From: Allobranchiibius sp. CTAmp26 | GTDB taxonomy: Bacteria > Actinomycetota > Actinomycetes > Actinomycetales > Dermatophilaceae | Direction: 5' to 3' | Assembly: GCF_017565405.1 (NCBI RefSeq) | Contig: NZ_JAGEKR010000002.1 | Location: forward strand, 1-64,000 | DNA length: 64,000 bases | In this document: positions 18,562 to 28,383 of the stretch, in pieces | Position numbering within the stretch: position 1 is the first letter of the stretch | How the letters are laid out: each line of letters opens with the position of its first letter | Made by a program: the position numbers and the translations under genes | Notes under the pieces: model-generated | What the model was told of the DNA's origin: nothing | The model's input: only the letters and a program-made list of their open reading frames with translations | Databases searched by the model: none

Positions 18562-18634
18562 TGGGCCCTCCGGGGCTCGAACCCGGAACCTACGGATTAA
18601 AAGTCCGCAGCTCTACCAATTGAGCTAAAGGCCC
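18562..18634 (-). tRNA. tRNA-Lys (UUU)
   Basis: A 73-nt tRNA on the minus strand. The acceptor stem GGGCCTT pairs with AGGGCCC (one G-U pair), followed by discriminator A. The D-arm is TAGCTC-AATTGGTA-GAGC, the anticodon loop CTTTTAA with anticodon TTT, and the T-arm CCGGG-TTCGAGC-CCCGG. The CCA end is not encoded. TACGCT around 18658-18663 may be its -10 element. Confidence 0.97.
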
Positions 18635-18831
18635 GTGCGCGTGCAGCGCCCCGACAGCGTAGTTGCACGCCTTCGCCGCCGCGAAAACGCCGTACAGACG
18701 AGTGCCGGAGGGGCCCCCGAAGCGCACAACGCCCTGCGCGGTGCGTGCAGCGCTTACTCATCGAGCTTTCAGGCGAGCGAGCGAGCATATGAGGCGCGCG
18801 ATGCTGCGCCTAAGGAGACGGGGATCTTCAG

Positions 18832-20103
18832 ATGTTCGAACCGAACAGCGCGGTGCTCGTGGTGCTGCTGTGGGTGCTCAGCGCCGCGGCCATCGTGGCC
18901 GTCGCTCTGGTGTGGCCGCTGCTCGCGGCGCGTCGGCCGACGATGGTGCTCGGGCGGCTCGCCACCCAGGTGGGCGCGTCGGCACTGGCCGTGCTGGCCG
19001 TCGCCGCGACCCTGAACCAGCAGAACGGCTGGTACGCCAGCTGGTCCGACCTCGCCCGCGACATCAGCGGCACGCCACCGGCGGTGCAACGCGAGGCGTT
19101 GAAGGGCAACCTGCAGTCGGCGCAGTACAACGGGCGCGAGGCGGCGGCCGCCAACCTGCGTGCGCAACGGTTGTTCGGTGCGGAGCGGGCCGTGTTCGCT
19201 CGCAACGCGAAGCTGCGCATCAGCTCCGTCCCGCACGGCCAGTGGGTGCACGTCGTCATCCCCGGGCTCGGCCGGGCCGCGGGCCGCGGGGCCGGCAAGG
19301 CCATGGTCTGGCTGCCGCCCGCGTACGTCGACGGCCCGCAGCAGGCGACGTACCCGGTCATCGAGGCGTACGCCGGCGTCCCCGGCAGCCCCGCGGACTA
19401 CTCCAAGCGGATGGGCCTGCAGAACATCATCGTGCACGCCCACCAGGCCGCCGGCCTCGTCGAGCCGGTCGTGGTCGTCCCCGACTACACGCCGTCGGGC
19501 ATCGACACCGAGTGCACCAACAGCGGTGGCATCGCGATGGAGACCTGGCTCACCAAGACCGTCCCCGCGTGGACGGTGCGACACCTGCGGGTACGCCCCG
19601 ACAAGGCGTCGTGGGCCGTGATGGGGTTCAGCGCGGGCGGCTTCTGCGCGGAGGTGAGCGCGTTCCTGCACCCGCAGCAGTACGGCGCGGCGCTGCTCTT
19701 CGGCACCTACAACAACCCCGACTGGGGCAACTGGCTGCCGTACGGCCGTCGTAACGCATGGCCCGCGCGCTACTCCATGCTCAGCGTCGTACGACGCCAG
19801 CCGCCTCCCGTCGACGTGTGGGTCGAGGTCTCCGAGGGCGACCGGTTCGCCGGGCCGCCGAGCGAGAACCTGATCCGCGCGACGCACGGGCGGATGTCGG
19901 TCACCGCCGTCTATCTCGCGCAGGCCGGTCACCGGTTCGATGTGTGGCAGGCGGTGATGCCACGGGCGCTGGAGTGGCTGGCGCACGCCGAACCGGGCTT
20001 CCGCGGCAGCACCAGCGATCAGATTGCGCTGGGTGCGGCCCGCGCCCGGGCTGGCGACCGTCTGGTGCTGCGCGCTCGCGAGCAGCGCACCCGCCCCGCC
20101 TGA
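18832..20103 (+). CDS. Membrane-anchored esterase, Ag85/esterase-D-like
   Basis: Protein of 423 aa. Two hydrophobic helices at about 7-33 and 41-62 anchor it, then an extracytoplasmic alpha/beta-hydrolase domain of about 300 aa. The nucleophile elbow is GFSAGG with Ser267; Asp in VPDY and a late His (AGHRFDVW) are candidate triad residues. It resembles the esterase family that includes mycolyltransferases and esterase D; in a non-mycolate organism the role is unknown. The gene begins 55 bp before the helicase and is read in the same direction. Confidence 0.75.
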   Translation: MFEPNSAVLVVLLWVLSAAAIVAVALVWPLLAARRPTMVLGRLATQVGASALAVLAVAATLNQQNGWYASWSDLARDISGTPPAVQREALKGNLQSAQYNGREAAAANLRAQRLFGAERAVFARNAKLRISSVPHGQWVHVVIPGLGRAAGRGAGKAMVWLPPAYVDGPQQATYPVIEAYAGVPGSPADYSKRMGLQNIIVHAHQAAGLVEPVVVVPDYTPSGIDTECTNSGGIAMETWLTKTVPAWTVRHLRVRPDKASWAVMGFSAGGFCAEVSAFLHPQQYGAALLFGTYNNPDWGNWLPYGRRNAWPARYSMLSVVRRQPPPVDVWVEVSEGDRFAGPPSENLIRATHGRMSVTAVYLAQAGHRFDVWQAVMPRALEWLAHAEPGFRGSTSDQIALGAARARAGDRLVLRAREQRTRPA

Positions 20104-20158
20104 CCCGCGCCGCGCCGGTGGTCCGCGCGCCGGCGCGGGTAGGGGAAACTTGGAGGCG

Positions 20159-22699
20159 ATGAACCTCCTCGACGCCCTTCCACCCGACGCCGGGCCCGAC
20201 GAGGTCTATGCCACCTTCACCACGTGGACGGCACAGCAGGGGCTGACGCTCTACCCGCACCAGGACGAAGCCGTCGTCGAGATCCTGGCCGGCGCCAACC
20301 TGATCCTGTCCACACCCACCGGCTCCGGGAAGTCCCTGGTCGCCACGGGCGCCCTGCTCGCCGCGCTCGCCGACGACCGGGTCTCGTTCTACACCGCACC
20401 CATCAAGGCGTTGGTCTCGGAGAAGTTCTTCGCGCTCTGCGAGGTCTTCGGCGCCGATCAGGTCGGGATGCTCACCGGCGACGCGTCGGTCAACGGCGAC
20501 GCCCCGATCATCTGCTGCACCGCCGAGATCCTCGCCAACATCGCGTTGCGCGAAGGGGCGAAGGCGGACGTCGGGATGGTCGTGATGGACGAGTTCCACT
20601 TCTACTCCGAGCCCGAACGCGGGTGGGCCTGGCAGGTGCCGCTGCTGGAACTGCCGCAGGCGCAGTTCGTCCTGATGTCGGCGACGTTGGGTGACGTCGG
20701 ACTCTTCGAGCGGGAGCTGACCGCGCGTACCGGAAGGTCCACCGCCGTCGTGACCGGCGTGGACCGCCCGGTGCCGCTGTCCTTCTCCTGGGCGATAACA
20801 CCGATCCACGAGACGATCGAGGAGCTGCTCAGCACCCACCAGGCGCCGGTCTACGTCGTGCACTTCACCCAGGCGTCGGCGCTCGAACGGGCCCAGGCGC
20901 TGCTCAGCATCACCATCGCGAGCAAGGCCGACAAGGAGCGCATCGCCGAGGCGATCGTCAACTTCCCCTTCTCCGCCGGTTTCGGCAAGACGCTGAACAA
21001 GCTGGTGCGCAACGGGATCGGCGTACATCACGCCGGGATGCTGCCGAAGTACCGCCGCCTGGTCGAGACGCTCGCCCAGGCGGGTCTGCTGCAGGTCATC
21101 TGCGGCACCGACACTCTCGGGGTCGGGATCAACGTGCCGATCCGCACCGTGCTCTTCACCGGTCTCACCAAGTACGACGGCACGCGCCAGCGGGTGCTCA
21201 AGGCGCGGGAGTTCCACCAGATCGCCGGTCGCGCAGGCCGTGCCGGTTTCGACACCAGCGGGTCGGTCGTCGTGCAGGCGCCGGAGCACGCGGTGGAGAA
21301 CGCACGGTTGGTCGCGAAGGCCGGCGACGACCCCAAGAAGCTGCGCAGGGTGCAGCGCAAGAAGCCGCCGGAAGGCTTCGTCAACTGGACCGAGGAGACC
21401 TTCGACCGGCTCGTCGGCGCCGAGCCCGAGGCCCTGCAGTCCCGAATGCGGGTGACCCACTCCATGCTGCTCAACGTCATCGCGCGCGACGGCGATCCGT
21501 TCCAGGGCCTGCGTCGATTGATGCGGGAGAACCACGAGGACCCGCGTCGACGGGCACGTCTGTCCCGCAAGGCGATCGACCTCTACCGGGAACTGCTCGC
21601 GGCGGGCGTCGTCGAACGGCTCGACACCCCCGAGGTCGACGGGCGCGGGGTGCGCCTCACCATCGATCTGCAGGACAACTTCGCGCTCAACCAGCCGATG
21701 GCGCCGTTCGCACTCGCCGCGCTGGAACTGCTCGACCCCGAGTCCGACGAGTACGCGCTCGACGCGGTGTCGGTGATCGAGGCCGTGCTGGAGGATCCCC
21801 GACCGATCCTGATGGGGCAGCGTTTCCGTGCCCGGGGTGAGGCCGTGGCCCGGATGAAGGCCGAGGGGATCGAGTACGACGAGCGGATGGAGCTGCTGGA
21901 GGAGGTCACCTGGCCGCAGCCACTGGCCGAGCTGCTCGACGCGGCGTTCGAGACCTATCGCAGCAACCAGCCCTGGGTCGGCGACAACGCGCTCTCGCCC
22001 AAGGCAGTGGTGCGCGAGATGTACTCGTACGCATGGTCGTTCGCGGACCTGGTGAAGCAGTACGAGCTCAGCAGGTCCGAGGGGATCGTGCTGCGCTACC
22101 TCACGGACGCCTACCGCACGCTGCGACAGACGGTGCCGGATTCTCGCAAGACGCCCGAGCTCGCCGACCTCATCGAGTGGCTCGGCGAGGTCATCCGACA
22201 AACCGACTCCAGCCTCATCGACGAGTGGGACCGGCTCAACGACCCCGCGGCGCAACTCCTCACCACGACCCCCGCACCGCCCCAGAAGCGGTCGATCACG
22301 AGCAACCCCCGCGCGTTCCGGGTGCAGATCCGCAACGCGATGTTCCGCCGGGTGCAGCTGGCCGCGCGCCGGGACATCGTCGCGCTCGCCGTCCTCGATC
22401 GGGACGCCGCCGCGGCGACCGAGCCGCCGACCGAGATCGTGATGGACGAGCGGGCGTGGGTCGAGGATCTCGCGGCGTACTTCGCCGACCATGACGAGAT
22501 GGGTGACGGCTCGGCGGCGCGCGGGCCGGCATATCTGCAGATCCGAGAAGGTAAGGACGTCTGGGAAGTGCGCCAGGTCATCGACGACCCCGCCGGTGAC
22601 CACGACTGGGGCATCGACGCCCAGCTGCCGATCGCCGCGTGCGACGATGCGGGCACCGCGGTCGTCGTGGTCCTCGGACTCAACCGCCTCGACCACTGA
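20159..22699 (+). CDS. Ski2-like DEAD/DEAH RNA helicase with DUF3516
   Basis: Protein of 846 aa. Walker A STPTGSGKS is at 51-59, the DEFH box at 144-147, motif III SATLGD, and motif VI QIAGRAGRAGFDT. The C-terminal 350 aa match the DUF3516 extension found in actinobacterial Ski2/Mtr4-like helicases of about 840 aa. Predicted to unwind RNA in decay or ribosome maintenance; this is by family. A frame extends upstream to 20024 inside the esterase, but ATG 20159 has the family start MNLLDALPPD and a GGAGG just upstream. Confidence 0.88.
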   Translation: MNLLDALPPDAGPDEVYATFTTWTAQQGLTLYPHQDEAVVEILAGANLILSTPTGSGKSLVATGALLAALADDRVSFYTAPIKALVSEKFFALCEVFGADQVGMLTGDASVNGDAPIICCTAEILANIALREGAKADVGMVVMDEFHFYSEPERGWAWQVPLLELPQAQFVLMSATLGDVGLFERELTARTGRSTAVVTGVDRPVPLSFSWAITPIHETIEELLSTHQAPVYVVHFTQASALERAQALLSITIASKADKERIAEAIVNFPFSAGFGKTLNKLVRNGIGVHHAGMLPKYRRLVETLAQAGLLQVICGTDTLGVGINVPIRTVLFTGLTKYDGTRQRVLKAREFHQIAGRAGRAGFDTSGSVVVQAPEHAVENARLVAKAGDDPKKLRRVQRKKPPEGFVNWTEETFDRLVGAEPEALQSRMRVTHSMLLNVIARDGDPFQGLRRLMRENHEDPRRRARLSRKAIDLYRELLAAGVVERLDTPEVDGRGVRLTIDLQDNFALNQPMAPFALAALELLDPESDEYALDAVSVIEAVLEDPRPILMGQRFRARGEAVARMKAEGIEYDERMELLEEVTWPQPLAELLDAAFETYRSNQPWVGDNALSPKAVVREMYSYAWSFADLVKQYELSRSEGIVLRYLTDAYRTLRQTVPDSRKTPELADLIEWLGEVIRQTDSSLIDEWDRLNDPAAQLLTTTPAPPQKRSITSNPRAFRVQIRNAMFRRVQLAARRDIVALAVLDRDAAAATEPPTEIVMDERAWVEDLAAYFADHDEMGDGSAARGPAYLQIREGKDVWEVRQVIDDPAGDHDWGIDAQLPIAACDDAGTAVVVVLGLNRLDH

Positions 22700-22777
22700 C
22701 GTGGTCGAGGCAACGAGCGTGGCGTGGCAGGTGCGGGCAGCACCGAGCACTCCCCGCGGCATCGAACCGGAGGACAT

Positions 22778-25186
22778 GTGAGCCAGACACCGACCGCCAC
22801 CTACCGCCTGCAGCTGCACGCCGGCTTCACCTTCGCGGACGCGGCAGCCCAGACCGGGTACCTGCGCTCCCTCGGCGTCTCCCATCTCTATCTGTCGCCG
22901 ATCCTGCAGGCGGCGGCCGGCTCCATGCACGGGTACGACGTCGTGGACCACTCGCGCATCAGCGCCGACCTGGGCGGCCTCGCCGGCTTCGAGGCACTGG
23001 TCGCAGCGGCGCACGCGGACGACCTGGGCATCGTGGTCGACGTCGTGCCCAACCACATGTCGTTCGTGGCGCCGGAGAATGTGAACCACCCGGTCTGGGA
23101 GCTGCTGCGTGACGGGCGCGATGCGCCGACCGCGGAGTGGTTCGACGTGGACTGGAAGGCCGGCGGCGGGCGCCTCGGGCTGCCGATCCTCGGGTCGTCG
23201 CTGCAGGAGGTGCTCGACGCGGGGGAGATCACCCGCGACGAGCTCGACGGCGAGCCGGTGCTGCGCTACTTCGATCACGTCTTCCCGCTGGCGCTCGGCT
23301 CCGAGCACACCGAGGACCTCGCCGCCCTGCTCGACCGGCAGCACTACCGGCTGGCGAGCTGGCGGGAGAAGGATGAGGTGCTCAACTACCGCCGGTTCTT
23401 CGAGGTCGACGGACTGATCGCCGTGCGCGTGGAGCTCCAGGAGGTCTTCGACGCCACCCACGCGCTGCTGTTGGAGTTGCACCACCGCGGGCTCATCGAC
23501 GGTTTCCGGATCGATCACCCCGACGGTCTCGCCGACCCGGTGGAGTACTTGGAGCGGCTCACGCGAGCGTGCCGTGGCGGCACCCCGATCTGGGTGGAGA
23601 AGATCCTCGAGGGGGACGAACGACTGCCGCGCAACTGGCAGTGCGCCGGCACGACCGGGTACGACGGCCTCCGCGTGCTGCAGGCCGCACTCACCGACCC
23701 CGTGGCCGCGCCCGTGATCGCGCAGGAGTGGGCTGCCACCGGCGGCGACGCCGACTTCGAGGAAGAGGTGCTGGCCGCCAAGCGTCAGGTCGTGGCGCAG
23801 TCGCTGGCGCCGGAGGTCGAACGGCTCATCCGTCGGGCCCGTGAGGCGCTGCCAGACCTGGACACCGAGCAGTTGCGCGAGGCGATCGTGGAGCTGCTGG
23901 TGGCCGGTGAGGTCTACCGCGCGTACGTGCGCCCGGAGCACCGGATGAGCAGGGTCGCGCGCGAGCGGCTGGCGGAGGCCTTCGGGCGCGCCATTGAGGC
24001 CCGGCCCGACCTCTCGGCCACGCTTGAGGCGCTCGTGCCGCTCACGGTGATGGCCGAGGACGACGACGCCGCAACGGATTTCGCGGTCCGGCTGCAGCAG
24101 ACCTGGGGCCCGGTGATGGCCAAGGGCATCGAGGACACGACGTTCTACCGTTGGCACCGGCTCATCGCGCTCAACGAGGTCGGCAGCGACCCGACCGTGC
24201 TCGGCAACGCGTCACCGGCGTCCCTGCACGACTGGGCGGCGTGGCAGCAGGAGTACTGGCCGCACACGATGACCACCCTGTCGACTCATGACACGAAACG
24301 CAGCGAGGACACCCGCGCGCGCATCCTGGCCGTCGCCGGCGACCCGGCCGCGTGGTCCGAACTATCCCGGATCGCACGGGAACTCGCCGTCACGGCAGAC
24401 GTCGACCTGCCCACGGCCCACCTGGTCTGGCAGACCCTGCTCGGCGTCGGCGACATCGGCGACGAGCGGCTCACCGGCTACCTGCAGAAGGCATTGCGGG
24501 AGGCCAAGGAGCACACCGCATGGGTCGACGGTGACGAGAAGTACGAGCGGCGCGTCATCGACTTCGCCACCACCGCGATGCGCGAGGGGCCGCTGCACGA
24601 GGCTCTGGACCGCGTGGTCGCCGCCAACAGCGGCGCGATCCGGGCGGTCACCCTGGGTGCGAAGCTGATCCAGCTGACGATGCCCGGGGTCCCCGACACC
24701 TATCAGGGGTGTGAGTCGGTGGACCTGTCGCTGGTCGATCCGGACAACCGGCGGCCCGTCGACTACGCCGCCCGCGCGCGGTCGCTGGGCGCGACGGATC
24801 GCTCGGATCTGGCCGTCGAGAAACTGCAGCTGGTCGCTGCCGTGCTCGCCGCGCGGCACCGCGAGCCGGCCGCGTTCGGTGGCGAATCGTCATACACGCC
24901 GGTGTTGTCCGACTCCGAGCACGTGGTCGGTTTCGTCCGCGCTCACGCACCGGGTCGGGTGTCCGGGGTGCTGCATCGTGGTCGCCGCGCGACGTTCGCG
25001 ACGCTGGTGCTGCGGGCCCCCTCACGGTGGGATCGGGAGGGCGGTTTCACCGGTGAGACGGTGACCCTGGAGTCGGGCACCTGGACCGACCTGTTGAGCG
25101 GTCGGTCGTTCGACGTCGATGAACGCATCGCTGCGGCGGACCTTTTCGCCGGCACGCCCGTGTTGTTCCTGGAGAAGGTGGCCTGA
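22778..25186 (+). CDS. treY: Maltooligosyl trehalose synthase
   Basis: GH13 family enzyme of 802 aa that converts the reducing end of a maltooligosaccharide to a trehalose unit. It starts with the TreY hallmark ATYRLQLHAGFTFADA, then HLYLSPI, GSMHGYDVVDH, DVVPNHMSF, and the nucleophile region DGFRIDHPDGL, followed by IWVEKILEGDE with the acid Glu. GTG at 22778 has a GGAGG upstream. Its stop overlaps the treZ start by 1 nt. The debranching enzyme treX/glgX is not in the window. Confidence 0.95.
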   Translation: MSQTPTATYRLQLHAGFTFADAAAQTGYLRSLGVSHLYLSPILQAAAGSMHGYDVVDHSRISADLGGLAGFEALVAAAHADDLGIVVDVVPNHMSFVAPENVNHPVWELLRDGRDAPTAEWFDVDWKAGGGRLGLPILGSSLQEVLDAGEITRDELDGEPVLRYFDHVFPLALGSEHTEDLAALLDRQHYRLASWREKDEVLNYRRFFEVDGLIAVRVELQEVFDATHALLLELHHRGLIDGFRIDHPDGLADPVEYLERLTRACRGGTPIWVEKILEGDERLPRNWQCAGTTGYDGLRVLQAALTDPVAAPVIAQEWAATGGDADFEEEVLAAKRQVVAQSLAPEVERLIRRAREALPDLDTEQLREAIVELLVAGEVYRAYVRPEHRMSRVARERLAEAFGRAIEARPDLSATLEALVPLTVMAEDDDAATDFAVRLQQTWGPVMAKGIEDTTFYRWHRLIALNEVGSDPTVLGNASPASLHDWAAWQQEYWPHTMTTLSTHDTKRSEDTRARILAVAGDPAAWSELSRIARELAVTADVDLPTAHLVWQTLLGVGDIGDERLTGYLQKALREAKEHTAWVDGDEKYERRVIDFATTAMREGPLHEALDRVVAANSGAIRAVTLGAKLIQLTMPGVPDTYQGCESVDLSLVDPDNRRPVDYAARARSLGATDRSDLAVEKLQLVAAVLAARHREPAAFGGESSYTPVLSDSEHVVGFVRAHAPGRVSGVLHRGRRATFATLVLRAPSRWDREGGFTGETVTLESGTWTDLLSGRSFDVDERIAAADLFAGTPVLFLEKVA

Positions 25187-26919
25187 TGCAGGGCTTCGAG
25201 GTGTGGGCACCCACGGCCGAGCGCGTGGAGCTGGTGCTGGCGGACGAGACGGTGCCGATGACCCGCACCGGTGAGCGGTGGACCACCGACCGGCCCGCCG
25301 CTGCGGGGCAGCGGTACTCCTACCGGGTCGACGGCGCGGGTCCCTTCCCGGACCCGCGCTCGCGGTATCAACCCGAGGGTCCGGGCGAACCGTCCGAGAT
25401 CGTCGACCCGTCGACGTTCTCGTGGACCGATCAGGCGTGGCTGGGAGCGTCCCTCGAGGCCGCGGTGATCTACGAGCTGCACATCGGCACCTTCACCCCC
25501 GACGGCACGCTCGACTCCGCGATCGAGCAGATCGACCACCTCGTCGACCTCGGTGTGACGCTGGTGGAGTTGATGCCGGTCGCGAGCTTCCCCGGCAATC
25601 GCGGCTGGGGGTACGACGGCGTGGACCTCTACGCGGTGCACGCGGCGTACGGCGGTCCGCAGGCGTTGGCACGGTTCGTTGACGCCTGCCACGCGCGTGG
25701 CCTCGGGGTGTGTCTGGACGTCGTCTACAACCACCTGGGGCCCAGCGGCAACTACCTGTCGGAGTTCGGTCCGTACTTCACCGACCGGCACCAGACGCCC
25801 TGGGGCTCTGCGGTCAACCTCGACGCCCCAGGAAGCAACGAGGTACGCCGCTTCATCATCGACAACGCGCTCATGTGGTTCCGTGACTACCACCTCGACG
25901 CTCTCCGGCTGGATGCCGTGCACGCCCTGGTGGACGAACGTGCGGTGCACGTCCTGGAGCAGCTCGCCACCGAAACCGACCAGCTGGCAACGCAGTCGGG
26001 CAGACCGCTCACGCTGATCGCCGAGTCGGACCGCAACGACCCGGCCACCGTCACGGCTCGAGGCGACGGGGGAGACGGTGGCCTCGGCCTGGCCGGTCAG
26101 TGGGCCGACGACGTGCACCACACCTTGCACGTGCTGCTGACCGGGGAGTCGCAGGGCTACTACGCCGACTTCACCGACCCCGGCGCCTTCGCCAAGATCG
26201 CCCGTACGCCGTTCTTCCACGACGGCACCTGGTCCAGCTTCCGGCAGCGCGACCACGGCCGGCCCGTCGTACCCGCGTTCACCCCGGGCTGGAAATTCGT
26301 GGCGTCGCTGCAGACCCACGATCAGGTCGGCAACCGGGCCACCGGTGAACGTCTCTCGCACCTGGTGGGCCGCAGCAGGCTGGCCGCGGGGGCGACCCTG
26401 CTGCTGACGCTGCCGTACACCCCGATGCTCTTCATGGGGGAGGAGTGGGGTGCCTCGACGAAGTGGGCGTACTTCACCGACCACCAGGAGCCCGAGTTGG
26501 CCAAGGCCGTGTCCGAGGGGCGGCGCAACGAGTTCGCCGAGCACGGGTGGGGCGATGCGGTGCCCGACCCGCAGGCCGCATCGACTGCCGAGGACTCCAC
26601 GCTGCGGTGGGACGAGGTCGCGCGGCCGGATCACACCCGGTTGCTGGCCTGGTACCAGGAGCTCATCCGGTTGCGACGTGCGGTGCCCCACCTCGCCGAT
26701 CCGACGCTCGGTGTGACCGACGTGCGCCGTGATGGGGACGTGCTGTCCTACCAACGTGGCGGTTATACAGTCGTCGTCAATCTGTCAGCTAATTGCGCGA
26801 CCCATCCGTTCGGCGGTGACAGCGAGCTGCTCGCCTCGTGGGATGCAGAGTGCTGCGGTGGCGTGCTCACGCTCGAGCCGAACGGCTCGGCCATCTACGG
26901 ACCCTCATCGAGGGAGTGA
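25186..26919 (+). CDS. treZ: Maltooligosyl trehalose trehalohydrolase
   Basis: GH13 enzyme of 577 aa that releases trehalose from the TreY product. An N-terminal CBM48-like domain (FEVWAPTAERVELVL) precedes the barrel with VVYNHLGPSGNYL, the nucleophile in DALRLDAVHALVD, the acid Glu in LIAESDRND, and LQTHDQVGNR. Size is normal for TreZ. ATG overlaps the treY stop (TGATG), so translation is coupled. Together they provide the OtsAB-independent trehalose route. Confidence 0.95.
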   Translation: MQGFEVWAPTAERVELVLADETVPMTRTGERWTTDRPAAAGQRYSYRVDGAGPFPDPRSRYQPEGPGEPSEIVDPSTFSWTDQAWLGASLEAAVIYELHIGTFTPDGTLDSAIEQIDHLVDLGVTLVELMPVASFPGNRGWGYDGVDLYAVHAAYGGPQALARFVDACHARGLGVCLDVVYNHLGPSGNYLSEFGPYFTDRHQTPWGSAVNLDAPGSNEVRRFIIDNALMWFRDYHLDALRLDAVHALVDERAVHVLEQLATETDQLATQSGRPLTLIAESDRNDPATVTARGDGGDGGLGLAGQWADDVHHTLHVLLTGESQGYYADFTDPGAFAKIARTPFFHDGTWSSFRQRDHGRPVVPAFTPGWKFVASLQTHDQVGNRATGERLSHLVGRSRLAAGATLLLTLPYTPMLFMGEEWGASTKWAYFTDHQEPELAKAVSEGRRNEFAEHGWGDAVPDPQAASTAEDSTLRWDEVARPDHTRLLAWYQELIRLRRAVPHLADPTLGVTDVRRDGDVLSYQRGGYTVVVNLSANCATHPFGGDSELLASWDAECCGGVLTLEPNGSAIYGPSSRE

Positions 26920-26925
26920 GACCTA

Positions 26926-27552
26926 GTGTCCGACAACGACTCTCGTCCACCACGCCGCCCGGCTCTGCGTTCGTCCGGGGAGCTGGAGGCGTACGCCGGG
27001 TCGAGTGACCCTGCCGAGCTGTCCGAGGCCGCGCACGAGACCGCGGCGGCACTGGTCGGGACCGGCCGAGCAGCGCACGATCCGCAGGTGACGGCCAAGC
27101 TCGTCAACCTGGTCGACGAGCTCGGCATCTCCACGCTCGCGGAATTGTGGGCCGACCGGCCCGCGACGAGTCTCCCCGGCGCGCTCTGGCGCCTCTACAC
27201 GCTGCGCGAATGGGTACGCCGTGACCCGGTCGGTGCCGCACGCGACTACGAGGCCGGTCGCGGGAGCGCCGAGGTCGCCCACGCCGTGGCCGGGTCGGCG
27301 GAGCCCCCGACACCCGAGGCCGTCCAGCAGCTGACCGATCAGATCCTCGCCGGCGTCTTCGAGGGCGACCTCGCGGTCGCGCTCGAGCGCGCAGCGGCGT
27401 TCTGCCGGGTCGTCTCGGTCGGTCGCGCCCACCGGGTCGACGATGCGGACAGTGCGGCGTCCACGCAGACCACTCGCGCGGCTGCGCTGCTTACCACGGC
27501 GAGCGATCTGTCCCGCTGCGCCGCGCTCTGGCGGGCCGGCAAGCTCGACTGA
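26926..27552 (+). CDS. Conserved actinobacterial hypothetical protein
   Basis: Acidic, alpha-helical protein of 208 aa without membrane segments or signal peptide. Not recognised beyond a general likeness to hypothetical proteins annotated in other actinobacteria. It starts with GTG 6 nt after treZ and so probably belongs to the treYZ transcript, but nothing in its sequence suggests a carbohydrate role. It is followed by a nested palindrome. Confidence 0.65.
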   Translation: MSDNDSRPPRRPALRSSGELEAYAGSSDPAELSEAAHETAAALVGTGRAAHDPQVTAKLVNLVDELGISTLAELWADRPATSLPGALWRLYTLREWVRRDPVGAARDYEAGRGSAEVAHAVAGSAEPPTPEAVQQLTDQILAGVFEGDLAVALERAAAFCRVVSVGRAHRVDDADSAASTQTTRAAALLTTASDLSRCAALWRAGKLD

Positions 27553-27573
27553 CGGCACGGCCGCCGTACGACG

Positions 27574-27635
27574 CTGACGGCGTTCCCGTTCGTTGACGGC
27601 GTTCGAACGCCGTCAACCGTCGCGAACGCCGTCAG
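27574..27635. repeat. Nested palindrome with four copies of TGACGGCGTTC
   Basis: The 11-mer TGACGGCGTTC occurs at 27575-27585 and 27594-27604, and its complement GAACGCCGTCA at 27605-27615 and 27624-27634. The middle pair makes a perfect 24-bp palindrome (27593-27616, arms TTGACGGCGTTC), enclosed by the outer pair. It lies between convergent genes and may act as a two-way terminator or cruciform, but its order is more elaborate than a simple hairpin. Confidence 0.75.
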
Positions 27636-27660
27636 GGTGCGGGTCGGTGGATCTTCCGGG

Positions 27661-28269
27661 TCAGTCGAACCGGTGGATGTCCGACGGCGGGCCCGGTCGG
27701 TCGAGGTGGATGACCTCCGGCGGGTTGCCCCACTCGTCCAGACCCAGCCGCGACATCGGTGCCAGCCCCTCGAAGGTGGGGTGGTCGCCGTCGAGGATGT
27801 CCGGATCGATGGCGAACGCCGTCACCCGACCGATGATCAGCGTGGAGTCGCCGAGCTGGAGCATCGTGTGCATCACGCACTCGATGGACGCCGGCGACGC
27901 CGCGACCCGCTGCGGCCGCACCGTGTCGCTGTCCTCCATCGTGAGGCCGAGCTCGGCGGCCTCGTCATCCGAGGGATCGAAGCGCGCCGAACTGTTGTTG
28001 ACCGCGTGCTTGAGACGCTGCGTCGCGACGTTGACCACGAACTCACGGGTGTCGCGCACGTTGCGGACAGTGTCCTTCTCGCCGACCGAGGAGAAGGCGA
28101 CCATCGGCGGATCCGCGCACACCACCGTGAAGAACGAATGCGGCGCCAGGTTGCCGACACCGTCGCCGGACACCGTCGACACCCAGGCGATGGGCCGCGG
28201 AACGACAAGCGAGTTGAGCAACGGATAGGGCTTCACGCCATCGTCGCCGGGGCGCATCACGGTTCGCAT
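27661..28269 (-). CDS. Flavin reductase family protein (FMN-binding split barrel)
   Basis: Protein of 202 aa of the flavin reductase/FMN-binding split-barrel family: PRPIAWVSTVSGDGVGNLAPHSFF at the N-terminus, PMVAFSSV, KDTVRNVRDTREFVVN, and an IGRV-type segment. Members reduce FMN or act as flavin-binding oxygenase partners. The ATG at 28269 has TACGGT 6 nt upstream, so it is probably leaderless. An in-frame ATG at 28257 is an alternative start. A frame to 28449 runs into the structured region and is rejected. Confidence 0.82.
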   Translation of the reverse strand: MRTVMRPGDDGVKPYPLLNSLVVPRPIAWVSTVSGDGVGNLAPHSFFTVVCADPPMVAFSSVGEKDTVRNVRDTREFVVNVATQRLKHAVNNSSARFDPSDDEAAELGLTMEDSDTVRPQRVAASPASIECVMHTMLQLGDSTLIIGRVTAFAIDPDILDGDHPTFEGLAPMSRLGLDEWGNPPEVIHLDRPGPPSDIHRFD

Positions 28270-28275
28270 GCAGCC

Positions 28276-28281
28276 ACCGTA
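28276..28281 (-). promoter_or_regulatory. -10 hexamer for leaderless flavin reductase
   Basis: On the minus strand TACGGT is followed by GGCTGC (6 nt) and the ATG at 28269. Confidence 0.5.
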
Positions 28282-28383
28282 TGCGGCTGCCCTGGTGGGA
28301 GATCGGCCGGAGCCCGGATCGCTGCGCAGCGACGATCGATCGACCGAGCCCCCGGTGCGGAACATTCCGGCCGGTCGCCCCGT

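Noticed and set aside
19901-24157. Open frame of 1418 codons on the minus strand
   Set aside because: It lies opposite the helicase and treY genes; its composition is the Arg/His/Gly-rich kind typical of antisense frames in high-GC DNA, and the plus-strand genes have clear motifs.
24943-26754. Open frame of 603 codons on the minus strand
   Set aside because: Antisense to treY/treZ, low-complexity composition.
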